DNA of 28,568 nt from an uncultured Lachnospiraceae bacterium. GTDB taxonomy: Bacteria > Bacillota > Clostridia > Lachnospirales > Lachnospiraceae. Positions 7,329 to 16,121 of the stretch are shown here, piece by piece. Below the pieces are notes generated by a model. It did not search any database. It had not been told where the DNA came from and saw nothing but the letters and a program-made list of their open reading frames with translations. The translations under genes were made by a program, and so were the position numbers. The first letter of the stretch is position 1. Each line of letters starts with the position of its first letter. The stretch is from NCBI GenBank assembly GCA_947174985.1, contig CAMWLB010000002.1, positions 1 through 28,568 on the forward strand, written 5' to 3'.

Positions 7329-7648
7329 ATTCTTATTCCTCCCTCTAAAATTCCGGAAATCTTGCCGGAATATTGTCTCCACTCATTCACATACATCCTT
7401 AACTGCGTCATGCCTTTGTCCGTGATTCTGTAATAGCGTCTGTTTCTGCCCGCACATTCCCTGTCATATACTACCATACATTCGTCCTTCTGCAGTCTCC
7501 TGAGTACCGGATACAGCGTGGATTCCGACAGTTCAATCACCTGCCGCACATCCTGCGTGATTTTATAACCATAGGTCCCCTCCGGTTCCTTGGACACAAC
7601 TGCCAGCACAATTGCATCGAGCAGTGCCGCACCTGTATTAAATACCAT
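7325..7648 (-). CDS. PadR-family transcriptional regulator
   Basis: 107 residues with the PadR winged helix: AIVLAVVSKEPEGTYGYKITQDV, then SESTLYPVLRRLQKDECMV, then GRNRRYYRITDKGMTQL. The last is the wing signature (R-Y-Y-x-I-T-x-x-G). The short length places it in subfamily 2, without a long C-terminal dimerisation helix. It is the first gene of the operon with HAAS and DUF4097 genes, and AT-rich repeated sites lie in its promoter, so autorepression is likely. Confidence 0.9.
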   Translation of the reverse strand: MVFNTGAALLDAIVLAVVSKEPEGTYGYKITQDVRQVIELSESTLYPVLRRLQKDECMVVYDRECAGRNRRYYRITDKGMTQLRMYVNEWRQYSGKISGILEGGIRI

Positions 7649-7685
7649 CCTCTGCCTCTCTTTCTTTTATAATATTGCTAAAGGT

Positions 7686-7743
7686 TATAATATTATATCC
7701 CGTATAATATGTTTCTGTGCTAATAATATATACCGTATAATAT
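7686..7743 (-). promoter_or_regulatory. PadR promoter/operator with repeated ATATTATACGG
   Basis: Contains a perfect palindrome TATAATATTATA (7686-7697) and two direct copies of CCGTATAATAT (7700-7710 and 7733-7743) 33 bases apart, three helical turns. On the minus strand they read ATATTATACGG. Several TATAAT-like -10 boxes overlap them, so bound PadR would block the promoter. Confidence 0.5.
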
Positions 7744-7799
7744 AGGTCTGTCAATAGCATTTAGAAAATTTTTTAAATTTCTTTAGATACCGACAAAAT

Positions 7800-7896
7800 C
7801 CGCCTCACAGGCGGCAAAAAGGACAAAACAAAAAGCGGCTGTGCCCACATAGGCACCTGCCGCTCTTGCGATGATTGTTTGCACAATTTTGTCCTT
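7800..7896 (-). terminator. Terminator region after the MATE gene
   Basis: Read on the minus strand, arms AGGACAAAA and TTTTGTCCT (7887-7895 and 7820-7828) enclose an inner hairpin AGCGGC...GCCGCT (7834-7864), followed by TTTTTG. A third hairpin CCGCCT-CAC-AGGCGG (7800-7814) comes next. The first outer arm overlaps the MATE stop codon. Confidence 0.65.
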
Positions 7897-9232
7897 AGTC
7901 ACTAATATGAGGTTTCCATTTTCCTTTGCAGAAATGCACCCATGTAATGATACAGCCTAATCCCCACCCAAACAAAGTATTCCACCAGATCATGCGATAG
8001 TCTATTGCCGGAATTTCCTGCAAGGTATAAGTTGAAATAACACGAACTGCTAATGCACTTGTCGCAACAAAGGTAGAATAGAGTGCATTGTTTGCCCCTT
8101 GAAATAAACCTAAAAGCGGAAAATAGGAAGCAAAAGGAATTAAACAAATCGCTACACACCTAACATGGGAAATGCAATAACCGGCAGCTGTTGAACCTAA
8201 TCCAAATGCAGCTACAATTGGCTTTGCAAAAACAAATATCACTGATAAAATACAGATAGAAATTGTTTCGGAAATGATAACGGTATGCTTTGCGCCGGTC
8301 ATAACCCTGTCAAGTCGTCCTGCACCAATATTCTGTCCTGTATATGTGCTTTGTGTTGTCATCAACGCATTCGCAGGAAGTGTCATGTAAGTTTCTATTT
8401 TTTGTGCTACGGAAAAAGATGCTGTCATGGCTTCTCCATAACTGTTGACTGCCCGTTGAATAAAAATAAAACCAATAGATACAATAAACTGTTGTAATGC
8501 CATAGGAAATCCCGCTTTTAATGTCTTTTTTGCTAATGACCATTCAAAAGTAAACTCTTTCCATTTCAAGCGGAACAAAGGGTACTTTTTAACCATATAG
8601 ATAAAACCTGCCACGCAGGAAACAGCCTGTGCTATATCTGTTGCAACGGCAGCACCGGCAACGCCCATTTGGAAGTTGTAAACAAATACAATATCCAGCA
8701 CTATATTGATGACACTCGCAATCAAAAGAAAATACAAGGTTGCTTTGCTATCTCCAATTCCCCGAAGAATAGCTGCGATAATGTTGTAACCAAACTGAAA
8801 CATAAGTCCCAATGCATAAACTTTGAAATAAGTATCTGCCATAGATAACAGGCTTTCCGGCGTTGCCAGAATGTATTTCAAGGCAAAGCGGCTGATACAT
8901 ACACCAACCGCTGTTGCCATAATCCCCATACCACTCATAACAAGGAGAGAGGATAACGCCTGTCTGCGCATTTTCTGTTCTTTCCCTGCGCCAAAAAGCT
9001 GTGCGATCAGTACACAAGCCCCGGCAGAAAAACCGTTTGCCAGTGCCAGGAAAACCAATGTCAGCACACCGCAGGCACCAACGGCAGCTAATGAAGTTTC
9101 GCCGGCAAAATTACCTACAATGATTGTGTCCGCCGTATTATAAAATTGTTGAAGCAGCAATCCCATAAATACGGGAAACATAAAGGATAAAATTCCTTTC
9201 CACGGTGTCCCGTCTGTCAATGATTTTTCCAT
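7895..9232 (-). CDS. MATE-family multidrug/cation efflux transporter
   Basis: 445 residues, twelve predicted membrane helices in two homologous halves. Family marks include FPVFMGLLLQQFYNTADTIIVGNFAG near the start (the conserved Q-x-Y-N-x-x-D-x-x-I-V-G pattern), GAGKEQKMRRQ, NIIAAILRGIGDSKATLY, and at the second half FIQRAVNSYGEAMTASFSVAQKI and NIGAGRLDRVM. MATE proteins export cationic drugs or metabolites by Na+ or H+ antiport. The frame begins with TTG 9238; ATG 9232, nine bases after AGGGAT, is preferred. It follows the flavodoxin gene by 24 bases and is likely regulated by the divergent LysR protein. Confidence 0.9.
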   Translation of the reverse strand: MEKSLTDGTPWKGILSFMFPVFMGLLLQQFYNTADTIIVGNFAGETSLAAVGACGVLTLVFLALANGFSAGACVLIAQLFGAGKEQKMRRQALSSLLVMSGMGIMATAVGVCISRFALKYILATPESLLSMADTYFKVYALGLMFQFGYNIIAAILRGIGDSKATLYFLLIASVINIVLDIVFVYNFQMGVAGAAVATDIAQAVSCVAGFIYMVKKYPLFRLKWKEFTFEWSLAKKTLKAGFPMALQQFIVSIGFIFIQRAVNSYGEAMTASFSVAQKIETYMTLPANALMTTQSTYTGQNIGAGRLDRVMTGAKHTVIISETISICILSVIFVFAKPIVAAFGLGSTAAGYCISHVRCVAICLIPFASYFPLLGLFQGANNALYSTFVATSALAVRVISTYTLQEIPAIDYRMIWWNTLFGWGLGCIITWVHFCKGKWKPHISD

Positions 9233-9256
9233 GTCCAATATCCCTTTTCATATTTT

Positions 9257-9766
9257 TTATAAAGAAGCACCAAGTTGATATGCTGCTTCCAATTTACTTT
9301 TTCCAAGCACTTCGCCCCGGTTTTTCCAACCAAGATTACGCTCATAGGTACGATACCATGTGACAGCCTGTGAATAGTCAGAACCGTCAGCCGTCATTAA
9401 AAGTACACTTTCTCTTGCAAATTTACCATAACCAAGACATTCCAGTTCCGCATACAAACGGTCTGCTGCTGTTTTTAGTGTCCCGGTAATCGTCCAGAAA
9501 TAGACGGGGGAAGCAAATACCACCACATCACAGTCTGAAAAAGCAGAATATATTTGCTCCATATCATCTTTTTGTGTGCATGGGCTTTTGTTATCACGTC
9601 CGGCTTTTAGACAGCCTTTGCAGCTATGGATATTCATACTGTCTAAATAAAATTCCTGTATATGGTGTCCAACACTGCAAGCCCCCTTAGAGAATGACTG
9701 TATCAGCTTCCTAGTGCTTCCGTTTTTTCTGGCTGCTCCGTTCAAAATCATAATTTTTTTAGGCAT
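9257..9766 (-). CDS. NAD(P)H-dependent FMN reductase / flavodoxin-family protein
   Basis: 169 residues with the flavodoxin-like fold: strand-loop KKIMILNGAARKNGSTRKL binds FMN phosphate; FASPVYFWTITGTLKTAADR is the family's second signature (S-P-V-Y ... L-K-x-x-x-D-R). Cysteines at CKGCLKAG and SPCTQKDDM match those seen in iron-sulfur flavoprotein-type relatives, in which 'C..C...' binds a cluster or acts in redox. The enzyme probably reduces quinones, nitro- or azo-compounds. Start chosen at ATG 9766 (GGTGG upstream); ATG 9793 is an alternative. It leads an operon with the MATE exporter: reduce and export. Confidence 0.8.
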   Translation of the reverse strand: MPKKIMILNGAARKNGSTRKLIQSFSKGACSVGHHIQEFYLDSMNIHSCKGCLKAGRDNKSPCTQKDDMEQIYSAFSDCDVVVFASPVYFWTITGTLKTAADRLYAELECLGYGKFARESVLLMTADGSDYSQAVTWYRTYERNLGWKNRGEVLGKSKLEAAYQLGASL

Positions 9767-9851
9767 TATTCCCACCACCTTTTCAATCATCATTTACCAC
9801 CAGCCAAACAGGCTGCGTCCGACTTCCCGTTTTATTGTAGCGTAGAAATAA

Positions 9852-9902
9852 TTGACATAGAAGATACCAAAATGTTAAAATGGCTTTTAGAAAATCTAAA
9901 AG
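9852..9902 (+). promoter_or_regulatory. LysR promoter and palindromic operator
   Basis: TTGACA (9852-9857), 18 bases, TAAAAT (9876-9881). Immediately after is CTTTTAGAAAATCTAAAAG (9884-9902), an 8-base inverted repeat with 3-base gap containing the T-N11-A layout of LysR sites. The opposite-strand promoter of the reductase/MATE operon (TTCTAT, 17 bases, TACAAT, -10 near 9834-9839) overlaps the LysR -35. Confidence 0.6.
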
Positions 9903-9914
9903 CGAGATGACATT

Positions 9915-10817
9915 ATGTATAACAGGGAACTGACTACATTCATTTCAGTTGTAGAGCAGGGAAGTTTTTTGAAAGCGTCAAAAGAATTGTATATTACGGC
10001 TGCGTCAGTGATGAACCAGATTAACAAGTTGGAATCAAATATTGGTGTAAAGTTAATAGAAAGAACCAGCCAGGGAACGCAGCTTACCGCCGCCGGGCGT
10101 TCCTTTTACAAGGACGCAAAAAAAATCATAAAGCAATCAGAACAAGCGATAGCCCGTACCCGCCAGATTGCTAAGAATGAGAAACAGACAATTCGTATTG
10201 GAACATCTATTCTCCGTCCATGTAAAATGTTGGTAGATTTGTGGTCGGAGATTGATGACGGGACGCTGCCTGTTGCTATTCGTATTGTTCCTTTTGATGA
10301 TAGTCCGGCAAGTATGGAAAAAATGTTAGAAACTCTTGGCAAAGAAATAGATTGTTTTGTCGGTCCATGTGATTCCCTCACATGGAAAGAGAGATATAAT
10401 ATTCTTGAATTAAGGCAGGGGGAGTGTTGTATTGCTGTTCCACGAAAACATAGATTAGCGAAAAAGGACCGGCTGCAATGGAGTGATTTGGACGGAGAGA
10501 ATCTTATGCTTGTAAAACGGGGCGACTCTCCTATACTGAACAGATTACATGATGAAATCGAAGCAAAACACTCTAAAATTAGTATTTTGAATATACCACA
10601 TTTTTATGACACGAATATATTCAATGAATGTGAGCAGGCAGGGTGTATCATGGAAACATTGGATATCTGGAAAGATGTTCACCCGTCCATCGTTACTATC
10701 CCTATGGAATGGGGATATAAAATACCTTATGGAATTGTATATGCAAAGCAGCCGTCTGAACCAATGCAGGCATTTGTTAATATCATTCAACACCAAACAA
10801 CCAAGTCAAGGACATAA
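9915..10817 (+). CDS. LysR-family transcriptional regulator
   Basis: 300 residues. The N-terminal winged helix (1-60) is typical: MYNRELTTFISVVEQGSF, then ASKELYITAASVMNQINKLE, then GVKLIERTSQGTQLTAAG. A long linker helix (about 65-88) leads to the two-lobed effector domain (about 90-295: IRIGTSI, PFDDSPASME, DCFVGPCDS, ECCIAVPRKHRLA). It is divergent from the reductase/MATE operon and probably regulates both directions through the palindrome in front of it. The effector is unknown; toxic aromatic or redox-active compounds would fit its neighbours. The ribosome binding site is weak (AGCGAGATGAC). Confidence 0.9.
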   Translation: MYNRELTTFISVVEQGSFLKASKELYITAASVMNQINKLESNIGVKLIERTSQGTQLTAAGRSFYKDAKKIIKQSEQAIARTRQIAKNEKQTIRIGTSILRPCKMLVDLWSEIDDGTLPVAIRIVPFDDSPASMEKMLETLGKEIDCFVGPCDSLTWKERYNILELRQGECCIAVPRKHRLAKKDRLQWSDLDGENLMLVKRGDSPILNRLHDEIEAKHSKISILNIPHFYDTNIFNECEQAGCIMETLDIWKDVHPSIVTIPMEWGYKIPYGIVYAKQPSEPMQAFVNIIQHQTTKSRT

Positions 10818-10846
10818 ACGCCACTAAAGCGGTAAATCCTTGACTT
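10803..10846. terminator. Stem between convergent LysR and amylase genes
   Basis: Perfect 10-base arms AAGTCAAGGA and TCCTTGACTT with 24 bases between. The LysR stop lies inside. There is no long U run on either strand, so it may act as a weak bidirectional terminator or 3' end stabiliser. Confidence 0.45.
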
Positions 10847-10902
10847 GACTGTTTACCATAATAACTATGCTGTCGCAATTCTTTAGTGCAGCTTCATTCC
10901 TT

Positions 10903-12243
10903 TCACACTTCACATTTCCAGAAAAACGCACTGTACGCCGGAAGCACACTGTCGCCTCCGAAATCATGGTCCTGTCCGGTAATCAAATCGACTGCCCTGC
11001 CGCAGCCCGCATCAAAATGAGCGGTGAAATCGCTGCTGTCGGCATTAATCGCAACCAGAACCCTCTCCCCTTCTGTTTTTCTCTCAAAAATACACTGTCT
11101 GTTTGTCAGAACCACAGAGCGGAAAGCCCCATAATTCAATGCAGCAGAATGTTTCTTTGCCTGTGCCAGCTTTGCGATAAAATCCGTGAGGGAATTCCAC
11201 TCCGGTGCAGCAAAGCACAGGCGGAGCATCTGATCCCCCTGTCCCTTCTCGCCAAGGCACCCCCATTCGCTTCCATAGTAAACACAGGGAATACCGGGCA
11301 TACCGAACATCAGCGCATATATCAGCGGCAGATGGTTTTTGTCGGAAAGTATGCTGGCAACCCTCGTCACATCATGGTTATCCACAAAGGACAGCATGTG
11401 CTTTCCTTTGTATAAGGTCCAATTCTCCGGTCCAAACTGTCTCAACAGGGAATGGTTTATCTCGAAGAGGTTCATGCTGTTGAAGCTGGAATACAACCCC
11501 TTATAACACTCGTAATTTGTCGCGGAATGAAGCATGGAATCATTGACCAGCCTGTTATAGTCCCCGTGCAGCATCTCGCCCAGAAGGAAAAAGTCCTGCT
11601 TTCTGCCGTCACAATACCTTCTGAGACGCCTGATAAAGTCCTCATCAAGGCTGTATGCCACGTCCAGCCTGAGTCCGTCTATTCCAAACTCGTCAATCCA
11701 GTACCCAACGCTGTCCAAAAGATAGTTAATAACTTCCTCGTTGCGCAGATTCAGCTTTACAAGGTCATAATGACCTTCCCAGCCCTCATACCACAATCCG
11801 TCATGGTAGGGCGAGTCGCCGTCAAACGCTATCCTGTAAAACCAGCCCGTATAGCGAGAACTTTCCCGATTGCGCACAACATCTAAAAAAGGACCGAAGC
11901 CTCTTCCCACATGGTTGAACACACCATCCAGCACAACACGTATGCCATGCGCATGCAGTTTTTCACAAAGACTCTTAAAATCCGCATTGGTTCCAAGCCG
12001 TCTGTCTATCAGCCTATAATCCCTCGTATTGTAACCATGCGTATCCGATTCAAATATCGGGGAAAAGTATATCGCATTGATCCCCAGTTTTTCCATATGT
12101 GGTATCCAGTCCACCACCTTCAGTATCGGGGAAGTCCCTGTATTCTGCCCTTCACCGCCCGTGAAATCACCATTGTTTTCAAAGGGAACTCCGGTAAACC
12201 CCAGCGGATATATCTGATAAAATACACTTTCATCTGCCCACAT
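10903..12243 (-). CDS. GH13 alpha-amylase family glycosidase, cytosolic
   Basis: 446 residues, no signal peptide. The (beta/alpha)8 landmarks of GH13 are all present: region I DGVFNH (106-111), region II GLRLDVAY with nucleophile Asp194, region III LLGEMLHGD with acid/base Glu223, and region IV FVDNHD with Asp291. MWADESVFYQIYPLGF is the usual first strand of cyclomaltodextrinase/oligosaccharide hydrolases, and the extra loop (YTGWFYRIAFDGDSPYHDGLWYE) shapes the active site. It probably acts on maltodextrins or glycogen-derived oligosaccharides inside the cell. ATG 12243, eight bases after GGGAGG, is preferred to ATG 12249. It has its own promoter. Confidence 0.88.
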   Translation of the reverse strand: MWADESVFYQIYPLGFTGVPFENNGDFTGGEGQNTGTSPILKVVDWIPHMEKLGINAIYFSPIFESDTHGYNTRDYRLIDRRLGTNADFKSLCEKLHAHGIRVVLDGVFNHVGRGFGPFLDVVRNRESSRYTGWFYRIAFDGDSPYHDGLWYEGWEGHYDLVKLNLRNEEVINYLLDSVGYWIDEFGIDGLRLDVAYSLDEDFIRRLRRYCDGRKQDFFLLGEMLHGDYNRLVNDSMLHSATNYECYKGLYSSFNSMNLFEINHSLLRQFGPENWTLYKGKHMLSFVDNHDVTRVASILSDKNHLPLIYALMFGMPGIPCVYYGSEWGCLGEKGQGDQMLRLCFAAPEWNSLTDFIAKLAQAKKHSAALNYGAFRSVVLTNRQCIFERKTEGERVLVAINADSSDFTAHFDAGCGRAVDLITGQDHDFGGDSVLPAYSAFFWKCEV

Positions 12244-12283
12244 TATCATTTCCTCCCAGTATGTAATTACTTCGTCTTTCCTA

Positions 12284-12312
12284 AGTATACTAAATTTTAC
12301 AAAAACTGTCTA
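12284..12312 (-). promoter_or_regulatory. Promoter for the GH13 gene
   Basis: On the minus strand TAGACA (12312-12307), 17 bases, TATACT (12289-12284), about 40 bases before the ATG. Confidence 0.6.
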
Positions 12313-12337
12313 AATCTTTCTGCTTTTTTCATTCACT

Positions 12338-13261
12338 TCACTGTCTGCCATAAACCGCACGCACATAATCCTTTTCATGGTTCAGCAGCTTCAATATATC
12401 ATACGGCTTGCCATCTCTGGATTCAATCTCTGCAATCTCATTGAGAAAATATCCGAAAACACCTGCATATTTATTTTGCAGATGTCCATTCTCCACAATC
12501 GGAAAATACAGAATATCCTTCTCGTCACAGGGAACCGTTGAAAATCCTACTTTATGCTCGAACGGCAGGGCAAGAAACCTCTCCAATTCCCGGCTGCTCT
12601 CTATTTTCATTTCCACAAGGAGATTGTCATAGTTTAATCTCTTCTTTCTCTTCTCCCATATCCCAACCGCCGATTCAAAGTCCGTATAATGATTGAAGAA
12701 CAGTGTGACATCGTCTATTCCAATAACAGGGTAATTTCTCCTCAAATTAATTTCGTACTTTTCTTCAATGAAGGACAGTGGCTGCTCCATATAATATTTG
12801 AAATTTTCCAGCAGCCGCAGGTAGTCATCATCATCCAAGAATAAATTGATGAACGGAGAACGGAATTCCAGTCCCAGAGAATGGTAGGTTATGCCGCCCC
12901 AACAGCTATTGGAAATAATACTGACTTTGCTTTCATTCACGGCAATCCATCTCTGCAGATCAAAGTACGGATGCTTAAATATGTTTACCGGAATCACTTT
13001 TGACCTTGGCACCTGAAGCAGCTCAAGGAGTCTCATAATGACGCTTCTTCCCACTTGGTTCATATCAATAAGATAGTCATACTCCCTTAGCAGCAACTCT
13101 TCTACTTTGATAACCTCTAACCCGTCTAACTGGCTTATCAAGTGATCCCCATTTAGAACGACCGCCTCTATCTGCATATTGCCTTTCAGCACTTCCATCT
13201 GCAAGTGCTTACAAAACATACCATATTCTGCATATGAGCCCCATAAGATTACTTTTGTCAT
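12338..13261 (-). CDS. DUF1919-family polysaccharide-related protein with Rossmann-like N terminus
   Basis: 307 residues. Residues 1-95 form a Rossmann-like nucleotide-binding region (TKVILWGSYAEYGMF; IEAVVLNGDH; YDYLIDM). The DUF1919 part follows: VSIISNSCWGGITYHSLGLEFRSPFINLFL (S-N-x-C-W-G-G at 117-123), then YLRLLENFKYYMEQPLSF, YPVIGIDDVTLFFNHY and a C-terminal KVGFSTVP region. DUF1919 proteins occur in capsule and exopolysaccharide clusters, and are often thought to be transferases; function is unproven. No polysaccharide genes sit beside it except the GH13 enzyme. GGGAGG lies six bases before the ATG. Confidence 0.7.
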   Translation of the reverse strand: MTKVILWGSYAEYGMFCKHLQMEVLKGNMQIEAVVLNGDHLISQLDGLEVIKVEELLLREYDYLIDMNQVGRSVIMRLLELLQVPRSKVIPVNIFKHPYFDLQRWIAVNESKVSIISNSCWGGITYHSLGLEFRSPFINLFLDDDDYLRLLENFKYYMEQPLSFIEEKYEINLRRNYPVIGIDDVTLFFNHYTDFESAVGIWEKRKKRLNYDNLLVEMKIESSRELERFLALPFEHKVGFSTVPCDEKDILYFPIVENGHLQNKYAGVFGYFLNEIAEIESRDGKPYDILKLLNHEKDYVRAVYGRQ

Positions 13262-13289
13262 ACTTGGCCTCCCTGTCTGTATAGATAGT

Positions 13290-13318
13290 ATTCTAACATA
13301 TTACGACGCTTTCGTTAA
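13290..13318 (-). promoter_or_regulatory. Promoter for the DUF1919 gene
   Basis: On the minus strand TTAACG (13318-13313), 17 bases, TAGAAT (13295-13290), just ahead of the gene. Confidence 0.5.
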
Positions 13319-13556
13319 TCATTTTTATCCATAATGATTCCCATAATAGGATTGACTACTTCAGTTCTTTTTCTGTTTCACCTCATCTTTTACTTGAACC
13401 AAAAATGGACTGAATGTCGATTTTTAAAGGGGGTGTTCAAAAGAAATCCCCAATTTCCACATAGTTATCCACAATAACACAAGTGTCATTTTCTTTACCT
13501 TAAGCGTCAAATTTACAAAAATAACCGTCATAATCCGAATTTATGTTCTATCTTGC
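13319..13556. other. AT-rich intergenic stretch with DnaA-box-like sequences
   Basis: No gene is seen. TTATCCACA (13465-13473) matches the DnaA box exactly; TTTCCACAT (13454-13462) and TTATCCATA near 13326 are near matches. Nothing else supports an origin. Confidence 0.3.
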
Positions 13557-16121
13557 TTAGAGCCACGAATTCCAGAACCACTCAACCCGCTTGGCAATGG
13601 TATCCACTGTCACCACCTCAACGTTTTCCCATTCCCGCGGAAAAAGCTGCCTGTAGGTATATTGCAGAAAGCGCTCGTCGAGGAGGGCAATCACTCCCAC
13701 GTCCTCTGATGTCCTGATAACCCGCCCCGCCGCCTGCAAAACTTTGTTCATCCCCGGGAAGCGGTAAGCATAGTCAAAACCGTTCTCGCCCCTTTCATCA
13801 AAAAAGTGTTTTAGAAGCTCTCTTTCACTACATACCTGCGGCAGTCCGGTTCCCACTATCATAACCCCGATAAGACTGTCATGCTTTAAATCAATACCTT
13901 CACTGAAAATACCTCCCATCACACAGAAGCCAATCAGGTTCTTACAGACATCTTCCGTTTCTATCTCCATCTCAATTGCGCTGAAGTCACAGTCCGCATT
14001 TCCCTCAAATTTTGCAAGGAAAGCCTCCCTTTCGGCCTCATTCATGGAGCCGTCCTGTACAATACATTCCGTTTCCTCATCCAGGAAATTTTCGCTATAA
14101 CACTCGTACACCTGCGCAAGGAAGTAATAGGAGGGGAAAAATACCATGTAGTTACCATGCCGCTTTCCCACAATCTCATGAATGTACTGTGCTATCCTGT
14201 AAAATTCCGAGGAAGAACGCCTTGTATATTTGCTGGTCACATCACTGCCCACATACAAAGCTCTTTTATCCGGCTGAAAGACAGATTTGGCATATACTTC
14301 ATAATCCTCCGGTGTCCCCCCCAGAAGCTTTTTGTAATACTGTATGGGAAGCAGCGTCGCAGAAAACAAGATCGTGCTTCTGCCCCTCGCCATACATTCC
14401 TGCAGATTGACGGAAGGGTTTACACAAAACAGCTTTAACAAAAAACTTTCATGAGATTTTCCGAAAGCGTTTCCTGCAGAATGTTCCTCCCCACACATCT
14501 GCGTATAAGTGACATAATTGTCATCTACCCGTTCATAAATATCCAAAAAATGTGAGATTTCAAAGAAAAAATCCAATATTTTCTTTCTGATTGGATTGTC
14601 ATCACTCTCGTCAAGGTACTTGTCCATCGTATCATGCAGTCTGACTAAAGCTTGTACGAAGCCGTCAATCGTCTCCACCACCTTGAGGTCCTCACACTCC
14701 CGTTTCATAGCCAGAAGCTCTTTATTGCACTTTTCCAGTTGTCTTTCCAGTTTTTGTGCAAACTCATAAATACGACCGCCATGGCTTGTGACATGCAGTT
14801 CCTTGCTATTGACCAACTCAGTACTGCCCTGCCAATGCGCCTCTTCGCCGGATATCGATGCCGGAAGCAGCTTCCTTTCCCCTTTCTGCTCCCGTACCTC
14901 CTTTATTTCCCGCTTCAGCTCTAAAAAGGTCTCTTTATAGAGAGACGCACTGTACATTTCCCTGCCGCGCTCTAACAGGTTATGCGCCTCATCCACCAGA
15001 AAGGCGTAGCTCCCCGAAGCGCCTTCTCCAAAGAAACGCTTCAGATACACATGCGGGTCAAACAAATAATTGTAGTCACCAATCACGCCGTCTGCAAATA
15101 AACTCATGTCCAGACAAAATTCGAAGGGACAGACCCTGTGCTTTTGGGCATACTCCTCAATCACTTCCCTGCTAAAACTGCTTTCATGTGTAAGCAAATC
15201 ATAGACCGCATCGTTTATTCTGTCATAATGCCCTTTTGCATAGCTGCAATATTCGGGGTTACACTCGGTCTCCTCCATAAAGCATATCTTTTCCTTTGCC
15301 GTGAGAATCACGCTTTTGAACTGAAGGCCGCGCTCTCTTAGCAGAGAAAATGTATTTTCGGCAACCGTCCTTGTAATCGTCTTGGCGGTCAAATAAAATA
15401 TTTTATCCACCATGCCGCTTCCCACAGCTTTTACCGTGGGAAAAATGGTCGAAATTGTCTTGCCAACCCCAGTGGGCGCCTCGATAAAAAGCTTCTTCTT
15501 ATGGTAAATCGTCTGATAGACATAAGCAGCCAAATCCTTCTGCCCTTCCCTATAGGCAAAGGGGAACGAAAGCTCTTTTATGGATTCCTGCCTCTTCTGC
15601 TTCCATTCATATTCGTAATCAGCCCATTTCCGATACTGTGAAAGTAATGAAAAAAACCATTTCCTTAGCCATTCTGTCGTATGCTCTTCATAAAAATACT
15701 GCAGTTCCTCCGTGTCCACATTGCAATAGGTCATCCGGATTCTCATGTCTTGTCTATCGTTCTGCAGACCGTAAATCGCAGCATAAACCCTGGCCTGTGC
15801 CAGATGCACAGGCACAGGCTCTTTCATTTTAGCGACATCCTTCCAGGTTGTCTTTATCTCGTCTACCGTTACCTCGCCTGACTGTGCGGTAATAATGCCG
15901 TCCGCCCTGCCCTCCACTACTATCTGGTAGTTCTCCGTTTCATAGACATACCGCAGAAAAACCTCCGACTGATAATCTGCGCCCATTCTTTTCTGAATCA
16001 GCCTGTGCAGCCGGCTTCCCTCCTGCATGGCATTGTCAGCAGCGCCGGACCTTCTATTGTCGATATCCCCGCTTCGCAATATAAATTCAACCAGATTTCT
16101 TACCGATATCCGTACTTCCAT
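13557..16121 (-). CDS. Nuclease-helicase fusion: PD-(D/E)XK plus XPD/DinG-type DNA helicase
   Basis: 854 residues. The N terminus (about 1-170) is a Cas4/RecB-like nuclease: GSRLHRLIQ with His39, VVEGRADGI with Asp74, VDEIKT with Glu88 and Lys90, and a QARVYAAIYG motif. The rest is an SF2 helicase of the XPD/DinG group: Q-motif REGQ (191-194), Walker A EAPTGVGKT (214-222), four or five cysteines (280, 287, 292, 331, 336) placed as for the XPD [4Fe-4S] cluster, DEAH box (377-380), and a C-terminal QAAGRVIRT motif VI. XPD-type helicases unwind 5'-3'; here a nuclease is fused, so the protein can probably unwind and cut in one chain, as in repair. ATG 16121 has GGGAG five bases upstream. Confidence 0.85.
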   Translation of the reverse strand: MEVRISVRNLVEFILRSGDIDNRRSGAADNAMQEGSRLHRLIQKRMGADYQSEVFLRYVYETENYQIVVEGRADGIITAQSGEVTVDEIKTTWKDVAKMKEPVPVHLAQARVYAAIYGLQNDRQDMRIRMTYCNVDTEELQYFYEEHTTEWLRKWFFSLLSQYRKWADYEYEWKQKRQESIKELSFPFAYREGQKDLAAYVYQTIYHKKKLFIEAPTGVGKTISTIFPTVKAVGSGMVDKIFYLTAKTITRTVAENTFSLLRERGLQFKSVILTAKEKICFMEETECNPEYCSYAKGHYDRINDAVYDLLTHESSFSREVIEEYAQKHRVCPFEFCLDMSLFADGVIGDYNYLFDPHVYLKRFFGEGASGSYAFLVDEAHNLLERGREMYSASLYKETFLELKREIKEVREQKGERKLLPASISGEEAHWQGSTELVNSKELHVTSHGGRIYEFAQKLERQLEKCNKELLAMKRECEDLKVVETIDGFVQALVRLHDTMDKYLDESDDNPIRKKILDFFFEISHFLDIYERVDDNYVTYTQMCGEEHSAGNAFGKSHESFLLKLFCVNPSVNLQECMARGRSTILFSATLLPIQYYKKLLGGTPEDYEVYAKSVFQPDKRALYVGSDVTSKYTRRSSSEFYRIAQYIHEIVGKRHGNYMVFFPSYYFLAQVYECYSENFLDEETECIVQDGSMNEAEREAFLAKFEGNADCDFSAIEMEIETEDVCKNLIGFCVMGGIFSEGIDLKHDSLIGVMIVGTGLPQVCSERELLKHFFDERGENGFDYAYRFPGMNKVLQAAGRVIRTSEDVGVIALLDERFLQYTYRQLFPREWENVEVVTVDTIAKRVEWFWNSWL

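Noticed and set aside
10867..12444. Several plus-strand frames of 92-182 residues across the amylase gene
   Set aside because: All are opposite a complete GH13 gene, with no recognisable domain or ribosome binding site.
13465..13473. Replication origin
   Set aside because: Only one exact DnaA box, no dnaA/dnaN or parAB genes nearby.
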